From assembly GCF_028502605.1 (NCBI RefSeq), contig NC_079234.1:5456001-5520000 (forward strand): 64,000 nt of DNA. The letters are read 5' to 3'. The position numbers and the translations under genes are program-made. The DNA is from Trichoderma breve. Lineage: Eukaryota; Ascomycota; Sordariomycetes; Hypocreales; Hypocreaceae. Numbering within the stretch: the stretch's first letter is position 1; every line of letters starts with the position of its first letter. The notes below the pieces were generated by a model that saw only the letters and a program-made list of their open reading frames with translations, ran no database searches and was not told the DNA's origin. Of the stretch, positions 56,967 through 64,000 are shown in pieces.

Positions 56967-58733
56967 GATGGCAACGATTAGATAAGAAAGCCGGATATAC
57001 AAAAGCAATGTGTGTGTATGGCTAAGATTTCTTATTTGGAATTGTTTTCGCATCTGTCGCTTTGATCTACTGGTTTTGGAACGACCAGGGGGAGGAGGAA
57101 GCCGGGATCATGCTTATGTGCAAAAGTGCATTTGGACCTTGGCGTTGGGTTTGATTGTTTCATTCGTTTATTAGCGAGGAGTTTGGCAAAAAGGAACAAT
57201 TGCTTGTTATCGGCTGTTATTTGAGAACCACGATATCTGCAGCGGCTGTATGTAGTATTTGGAGCGGGTCGCTGAATTTAAAGTTCCTTGTCCCGTTAGA
57301 ACCATGCCGATTACCATGATGTGATTTCATGATGCTACAGTATATATGTCCCTCATGCAGTAAGCATTCATAGGTACTCTATTAGAAAGATCTTTGGATG
57401 ATTTGCGACACCATGGGGGATGCGGGCATGCAAGTGAATTTGAAATAATCTTCTATGTGTAAGTATTTGAAATACTTTGATAATAGCGACCTGGGCACAT
57501 CTGCCGGAGAGGGTCGCAGATACCACCCCCTTTGCTTATTTCAAATCATGAGAAGTGCGTTTCCCATTCTATTTTGTGCACTATTTGCACCTGCATGCAG
57601 GTGACATCTGCAGCTAATGCCGCGCGTCTGTTGCGGGAACAAAAGCCTCTTGCGATCGGCAAATTTGTTATGGATGGCAGGATTCCAGCTATTCATTGTT
57701 TTTTGTGCCGACGAGGTTGTTGCTTGTTTATTGATGCTCGGAAGCTCATTGACGGGATTTTTGGGGATTGTCGGCATTTAGCGTGTGGGATCTCCGCTTG
57801 GAGGGCGGTACCGGGTACATTTGGATGGGTAGATACGGGAAATAGGACGAAATGCCCATGGAGGTTGAGGGATTCCTGATGTTTATCTTATTTTCAGCGC
57901 CGGCTTTAGGGATCAACAGCATTTGATGATTCTACTGGGTATAGGTAGTAGGTGATGTGATTCCATCAAATGCACACTACGAGGAAATCAATGAATGTCA
58001 GTTGCATTTGAACATCAATGTACTGGGTACTTCGCAGGTAGCACGGACACTGGAATTCTTCAGCGTCCACAGCTTGTGTAGCCGCACTTCTCTACGCTCG
58101 CCAAAGTCGCCTACAGCGCCACCAAATCCAAACGGCGCGGCATGTTTCGGGGCGGTCTCATGTAACAGGTACTTGCCCAGCCGAGTCCGGTAATTGGCTG
58201 AACAACTTCCGTCCGGAAGCAAAAAAAATAGGCCCAGCACAGGCAGTAACTTTGGTAACTCCGTATCGCTAGAGGCGAACCGACCGCCTGGCGCCTTCTC
58301 ACGACCAGCGTTTTTTGAACCTTGACACGTAACGAAAGGCGAAAAGCTCTTCCGGTGAACTCCATCTTGTCTGCATCGCCAGACTCAAAACGGGATATTC
58401 GGGGTTGCTGATTTGAGGCTTGACTCGAGGCTAAGCAGCTGACATTGTTGCGCCCGGCTCATCGTGAATCGCTGGACAATTTGCTTACAGCGAACAAGCG
58501 CAACGCAACCACACCACTTCCGAGGCCTATCCGTGAAGAGCAAAAGGGCGAGATTTGGAAGCCGTTCATCTTGTTCTCTTTTGGAAACAAGCTTCCTGGC
58601 GTCCTGCTAATTTTGGGACAAGGGATTTCGTCGTCGAGGTCAATTGGCTTCTGTTGCTCGGTGACGTAGGATTGACCAAAGAACACAGACGAGCTGCGTT
58701 GTGATTGATTGATTCACATCAACATTCAGCACA
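56967..58733. other. Spacer between RRN3 and the bZIP-like gene
   Basis: 1.8 kb: RRN3 3' flank and promoter of the next gene. The longest frame (57532-57879 plus, 115 codons) has no recognisable family. No RNA gene is seen. Confidence 0.5.
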
Positions 58734-60827
58734 ATGGCGGATGCGGAAAGCGCCGACGGCGGTGAGCGGCCCTCGTTCACCACCTTTTGGAAGCGAGTCA
58801 AGCAAAAGGAGAAGAGCGAGGCCGGCGACCAGCACAAGAAGAAGGGGAAAAAGTCGGCCAGCCCATCGTCAACTGCGGAGCTGCAGCAGGACGAAGCTGG
58901 CGAGGAAGATCAAGATCCTGGTGAGTTCCCAGATGGCGCGTTGCCCCTTTTGTCGTCCCTGTACATGCAGGCTATGATTTATGCTTGAGTTGGTCCATTG
59001 AATCTCGCAATGATTCCATCTTTGCTTGTCCCAAGACGGGGAAGACGCGCGCTAGAGGGCGAGAGGGGAGCTGGACTGCCGAGAGGACGTGGATTGGCCA
59101 CGTCCACAGCAACACATCGGGGATCCGGGGCGCTATTCAATGATTACAGGCGCCGAGTAGCCAGTGCTACGGGTATTCCAAAGGGAGGTCGATCATCTAA
59201 GAAGGTGTTACCTACCAGTTTGATCTTAATCTCCCCCGTTGTCACCGGCTGTCAGATCCCCGGAGCAAGTGCTTCGTGATTTGGAATAGTTTGATACGGG
59301 AATCCTCACGGGCTAGCGTCCAACCCTTTTCTCCTCACTACCACCCTTGATGGGTGTGATGCATTTCCATCTTCATAAGACGAGCCAGTCGCTCCAGCAA
59401 AAGGCTGAAGATGCTTTTTTCATCCACTGCTTGATCATCTCGTTTGAGGCTGTGGGCGTTAACTGCATCTGTCTTGATTCCATTCATGGCGGCGAGTCCC
59501 ACTTAAAAGTTTGGAATCTTGCACACACTTCTACACTGTATATCACACTATTTGCCCACGCTATGCCTTACCTTAGCCGTGTTCCATCGTCTCGAGAGCT
59601 TGGACGAACCCGGTCCAAGGTGCATTACAAGAAGAAGATGGAGGCTGAACTAAGATTGCGAGCTACAGAGGAGGATGCGGGCGAAACCGCCAAGGATACC
59701 GACGCCAAGGACAAGGCTCAGCTGCGGCGAGCTCAGGTCAGGAAGGCTCAGATTCAACACCGACAGAGAAAGGCAAACTATGTCAAGCAGCTGGAGCTCG
59801 ATGTGTCTCAACTGCGTGACCTAATCACCCAGGCCCAGCAAGAGACGTCCCAGATGCGCAAGGAAAATGACGGCATCCGAGACCTAATCCGGAGAACCGA
59901 GCCAACACAGCACACATATCCACAAGCCGACTCTACCTATTTCTCAAACACAGATTCTCCTGGCACCCGCCTGGGTGGCATGTCCGAGCTAGATACCCAG
60001 GAATGGCTCACCGGCGGACATTTGTCCGACTTGGACCTGAATCAAAACCCCCTGATGCCTTCAACCTCCAACGACGCTGAAATGTTTGGCCACATCAACG
60101 TCGACGACATTACTGTGTCACTGGGCATCCACGATCTCCTAGGAACGCCATGCTTCACCGTCAGCAACCCTTCAACTGGCAGCAGCGTGCAGGGCTATGC
60201 CAGCCCGCCCAGCTTTGAAAACCCTCCCTTGACGCCGCCTCTTACTCCTCAACAAGAACAGATTGTGATGAATTGGATATTAGCGTAAGTTTCATTAACC
60301 CATGCCGATAAATTACATACATGCTTTAGAGCCTGACTGACATGCCCCCCCTCCTTGTGTTCCACAGTCTCGAAAACATCTGCTGGGACCACTTCCAATC
60401 CAACGATTTCCACTCGCACATCCCCGGCGAGACTGAGGGAGGCAACAACCATATCCTCACAGCAACCTCCCTCATGATGAACGCCGCACCCGCATCCATC
60501 TTCACCGACCGCCAGGTCTTCGCAGGCATAGACCCTACCACCACACAGGCGCCCACCTTCCGGTGGCAGGCTACCGGCGTCTCCATCAGCTCCCTCTGGC
60601 ACCTGGCCCAGTTCGAGGTTGACCCGACTGAGATCTCTCCCGCGCAGATCTGGTTCGACTTGGCGTCCAAGTATTCCTACGAACTGCTCTTTGCAGATGG
60701 CTTGTTGACAACCCTGTTGGTTGAGCTGAGGCCCTTCATCAGGTGTATAGAGTTTGGCGCGGCTATTAATAGGCAGCTGTACGAGGACATTGTTGAGAGG
60801 ATGATTGGATTGCCGCCTGTCGTATGA
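58734..60827 (+). CDS. bZIP-like transcription factor with long first intron
   Basis: Proposed exons 58734-58920, 59669-60284 and 60369-... in effect 60368-60827, joined in phases 1 and 2, giving 420 residues. Exon 1 is polar and Lys-rich (MADAESADGGERPSFTTFWK). Exon 2 carries the basic region RRAQVRKAQIQHRQRKANYV and a leucine-zipper-like helix (KQLELDVSQLRDLITQ); the Q-x-R-x-A-Q spacing resembles Yap-type fungal bZIP proteins. The C-terminal half, NWILA joined to LENICWDHF and on to YSYELLFADGLLTTLLVELR, resembles the ligand/effector-like tail of a fungal bZIP family with no named member that I recognise. The 748-bp first intron is inferred from GTGAGT at 58921, an acceptor CTACAG at 59663-59668 and matching phase. 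The alternative is a start at the ATG 59563, giving N-terminal MPYLSRVPSS and no exon 1. Confidence 0.75.
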
Positions 60828-61250
60828 TGGATGAATTCCCTCGGATGACTTTCAGTGCAAAAACAAATATATATATGGTGGCGTATTGGAAAAACATCTT
60901 CTTGTTTCTGGCTTGATGATATCTATTCTTGCTATTTATCAGGGAGTTTTGGAGGATGGGGCGGCGGGTTGTTGGGTTTGCTTAACAGAGCAAAACTTGT
61001 TCAAATGTGCTATGAATAATAAATATTGGGAATTACGAAATGAGTGATTCCGGGATAATAGCAGGGAGTGTAAATTGAAGGGAGGACATACACACATAAA
61101 ATATACCAAATGTTTGTATTTATTATATATCTATAAGAAAAAAATACTTCAACTCCAAGTCTAATCTGTTGCATCTATCTCGCTTCTCATCTATCTCATA
61201 CTAATTTCCATCTCCCCCCTCCGACGATAAAATATCTTCTTTTATCTGAT
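60828..61250. other. AT-rich spacer between convergent bZIP-like gene and DOP1
   Basis: 423 bp holding two 3' ends, with several AATAAA-like words (near 61016) typical of fungal poly(A) regions. No gene is seen. Confidence 0.5.
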
Positions 61251-64000
61251 TTACAAAGCCTTCACCATACTGCGATCATCAAAAATATCCTTCAACAAAG
61301 ACTCCACGCAGGCCTCCCTGTCAAGCGCCCCCATGGCATACGTCGACTCGAAAGCAAAGATGCTAAGCTGGCCAAAGAACGGCCTAAGAACTTTCGCCAC
61401 CAGCTCGTCCTTCCTCTCAAAGCCGGCGTCGTCGCCAATGCCACCAAGCCCTAGAAGCGGGAGACGGCGCGAGCCGTTGTTGCTCGTCGCCATCTGCGCC
61501 GCCGTCATTGCATCATCATGACTAGTCACGGCAGTCAGCTGCGTAGAAGAAGTCGCGCCAAGTTCTTCCGATATCTCGTCGACGAGGGCGACGGGCTGGT
61601 ACGTCGCAGATCTGTACACTGCCTCGATGGTGTCCGTCACGAAGAGCCATTCGTGGAGCTGGAAGTCGTCTGGTGCAACGCAGATGAGCAGGTCGAGAAG
61701 CTTGCATGCCTGCAATATAGCCGAGCAGACGTAGATTTCGGATGCGGTGCTATGGTCCGGAGCAACAATGGAAGAAATGGCGGAGTGAATCTCGGCGTTT
61801 ACCACGGGCCACAGCCTGGCGAGGTGGATGGGGCTGATCTTGAGTACCAGCGCCCTGATGAGCATGTATACCTCGGCTCGTGTCGTGGACGATGGAGATG
61901 ACGTCGAAGTAGCTCCAAACAGCTCAACGATCTTGTCGAAAATGACGGGAATGTCCGTGACAAAGGCATCATCCGCCGAGGCGAGAACCAGCGTAGCGAT
62001 CCTCCGCAAGTTCAGCTGCGTCTTTCGATCGGCCTCGAGACGGGCAGAGGTGGCACCCACGCCGAACACTATTCCTGCGCTGGAGGGCGCGCTGATGCGG
62101 CCAACAATCTCCGGAATCCTCTCTTTATCCGTCAAGGTCCATTGCCGGAGCAATGGCAGCCAGTCATTCTGAACTAAGGCCAGGTTCATTGCGAAGAATT
62201 TACTATCATTGAAGGCGTCGCCGACATCCTTCTTCCACGTCTTTTGGTTGTTCGGCAGTCTAGACAGCTCGTGCAAGAGCTTCAATGTGCTCGAAGACAC
62301 GGAATCAGGAAATGTTTTGGAGCGGAACGTTGGGCCAATAACATTGGTTGATATTGTTCCTGCTGCAGACAGCACGCGGTCGGGTTCAAGTAGGATTTTG
62401 GGCAGGTTTGGAACAACGGATGCGAGAATGGCCACGACATCGTCAGATCTTTCGAGGGCACCAGGGAATGTGCCACGACGTTCCAGCTCGCCCTTGACGA
62501 GCCTCGGTCCTGATGTGCCGTTAGAGCTCGTTGGCTCAGCAAAGGTTGGTCTTGTAGTGAATAGAGCCGTAAGAAGCCTTAGAAAGAGGTCCTATAGGGA
62601 TAAACCGTTAGTCAAGGGATTAAAGCTTCATAGCCACAACCAATAAACTTACTCCTAGTTCCCTGCGCATCTTTCGCTGCTCCCCAAAATTGGTATTATC
62701 AACTTTCTCGCCTAAGATGGCGGCAAATTCCAAAAGACTGGGAAGCGTCTGTCTGTGAGGGAAAGGGTTGTTCAGAAGATCCTTGAGGAACGTTATGCAG
62801 TCTTGCCATATCTCATCCATGGCGTCGTCGTCAAGTGACCTGGCGTACTCGACCAGAAAGACGACCAAGTCGGCGTCTTGAAGTGAGATTGTCATGGTTG
62901 ATTTCCGGGAAGGCTCCAGCGCAGCCGGGTTTGTACGACTATATATTGAATTGAATAGCGCTGGCATCGAATGTCTTGGCCTCGCAGCATCCAAGGCTGC
63001 CAAAAAGTTGAACACGGTGGCATGGTCAGCCGCGCTTGTTGAATTCCTCCAAACGTCAATCACGGTTTCCAGACTTTCAAGTGTCTCTGCCGTAAAGAGG
63101 TGCTCAAGGAGCCTCCTCGCCCGATTTCTCATCCTCAGAGACGTGTAGTTGAAGGAGGCGGACGAGTTGATGTCCTGTGTTGTGGCATCATCTCCCTGTC
63201 CCCAAGTCCAGATGGAGAAGCACATTCGCACGGCATCTTGGAAGGCTAGGTGAACGGTCAGACGGTCGTTGGCTGTAGCGCTTCGAGATTGTGGGGTATC
63301 GGATTGGAAGACGCCCGATACCATGCTCCCAAAGATTGACTGAGGCTGGTCAGGACCCTTCAAGGCCAGCGCTTGAGCTTCTTCAGCTAACAGTTGATCA
63401 TGTGCCTTTGCCAAGACTTGCTCTAAAGCGTTTAGAAGATAGATCAAGGTGGATTCCGGAGTTCCACTCTCACTCTTGACTTCGTAAGTTTCGTCTTCAA
63501 ACATGTCTTTCAAGTGCGAGAACGTAATGCCAATCTGCTTGCATAGAGTCTCAACGAGGGGTATCAAAATCTGAAAGATGGACTGTGAATAAAAGGGCAA
63601 GCATCTGCCGAGAAATGTAACCCAGTTATCTAGAACAAACTGGCTGCTTGTCGAGCTTAGGCCTGCCTGCAGGCACTTGAGCAGCTGGGGCGGCATTATC
63701 ATGGGAGGCGGTCTTGTGTCGCCCGCAGAGATGGATAATCGCACCGCGTGTAGAGGATCCGCGCTTGAGCGTCGCTTTTCAGCGGCCGATGGTGCCGAAA
63801 GCTCTGCCGCAATGATATCCTGCAGTTTAAGGGCATCAAAGACGACCTCAAGCAAGAGAACTTGCACATACGGGTCCGGGCTTCCGATAGATTTCATCAA
63901 TCTGTCAATCAGGAGGTGGTCGAGATGAAGGTTGGATAGAGGAGCGGCATGGTGACTTATGAGGAAGCTATGGAGGACGGTGAGTGCATAACGATGTAAC
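61251..64000 (-). CDS. DOP1: DOP1/Dopey protein, C-terminal part (N terminus beyond window)
   Basis: Large peripheral membrane protein acting with Mon2 and a flippase in endosome-to-Golgi traffic, with effects on fungal morphogenesis (the Aspergillus orthologue is DopA). The visible part has two exons (minus), from the window edge to 62653 and 62591-61251, joined in phase 0 (RRELG to DLFLRLLTALF) across a 61-bp intron; about 896 residues are seen. The frame is open up to 64000, so the ATG at 63900 is internal. Conserved text: LKCLQAGLSSTSSQFVLDNW, LRMRNRARRLLEHLFTAETL, ALVLKISPIHLARLWPVVNA and IYVCSAILQACKLLDLLICV, then FQLHEWLFVTDTIEAVY. Leucine-zipper-like helices dominate. The normal family length is about 1700-1850, so roughly half is missing. 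Confidence 0.92.

Overview
The window is nuclear DNA from a filamentous ascomycete (Pezizomycotina). Genes carry short introns (mostly 50-100 bp) with GT..AG ends and, where visible, CTAAC- or CTGAC-like branch sites. The proteins read as fungal orthologues: CHD1, RLI1, PRP40, SLD3, TGS1, GRASP/GRH1, DAD1/OST2, CMC2, prefoldin 2, HapC/HAP3, RRN3, DOP1. The protein style and the long intergenic stretches fit Sordariomycetes, probably Hypocreales such as Trichoderma; the genus is an inference. I count 19 protein-coding genes, two of them cut by the window edges. I found no tRNA, rRNA, CRISPR array or recognisable transposon. Exon joins were worked out by hand from splice signals, reading phase and family similarity.

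Layout. 1-4234 (-): chromatin remodeller CHD1, missing its C terminus. 6596-8745 (+): RLI1/ABCE1, sharing a 2.4 kb divergent promoter with CHD1. 9446-12098 (-): U1 snRNP factor PRP40. 12564-14482 (+): TRAPPII subunit Trs65-like. 14777-17694 (-): replication initiation factor SLD3. 19027-20636 (-): a homeobox transcription factor. 20637-32413 is an 11.8 kb block with no recognisable gene, next to the 5' end of the homeobox gene; it holds six copies of an 8-mer, TACGAGTA, that should be rare. 32414-37929 is a small metabolic stretch: HAD phosphatase (-), FAD-dependent monooxygenase (-), pyroglutamyl peptidase I (+). 38632-38938 (+): a 56-residue Cys/Trp-rich protein in two small exons. 39314-41618 (-): Kelch protein. 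42258-43436 (-): cap trimethyltransferase TGS1, divergent from GRASP (44008-45143, +). 45348-46052 (-): OST subunit DAD1, divergent from a TMEM14 protein (46433-46899, +). 47226-47523 (-): CMC2, divergent from prefoldin 2 (47850-48553, +). A 4.1 kb gap precedes the CCAAT-binding subunit HapC (52641-53599, +). Then RRN3 (54900-56966, +), a bZIP-like regulator (58734-60827, +) and the C-terminal part of DOP1 (61251 to the window end, -).

Most genes serve core processes: chromatin, transcription, splicing, ribosome recycling, DNA replication, secretory traffic and mitochondria. There is no operon-like logic. Divergent pairs with short shared promoters recur: PRP40/TRS65, TGS1/GRASP, DAD1/TMEM14 and CMC2/PFD2. 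The less ordinary content is the two long gene-free blocks flanking regulator genes, the 56-aa protein, a 27-nt micro-exon in CHD1, two introns that can be retained in frame, and a possible second N terminus for HapC.
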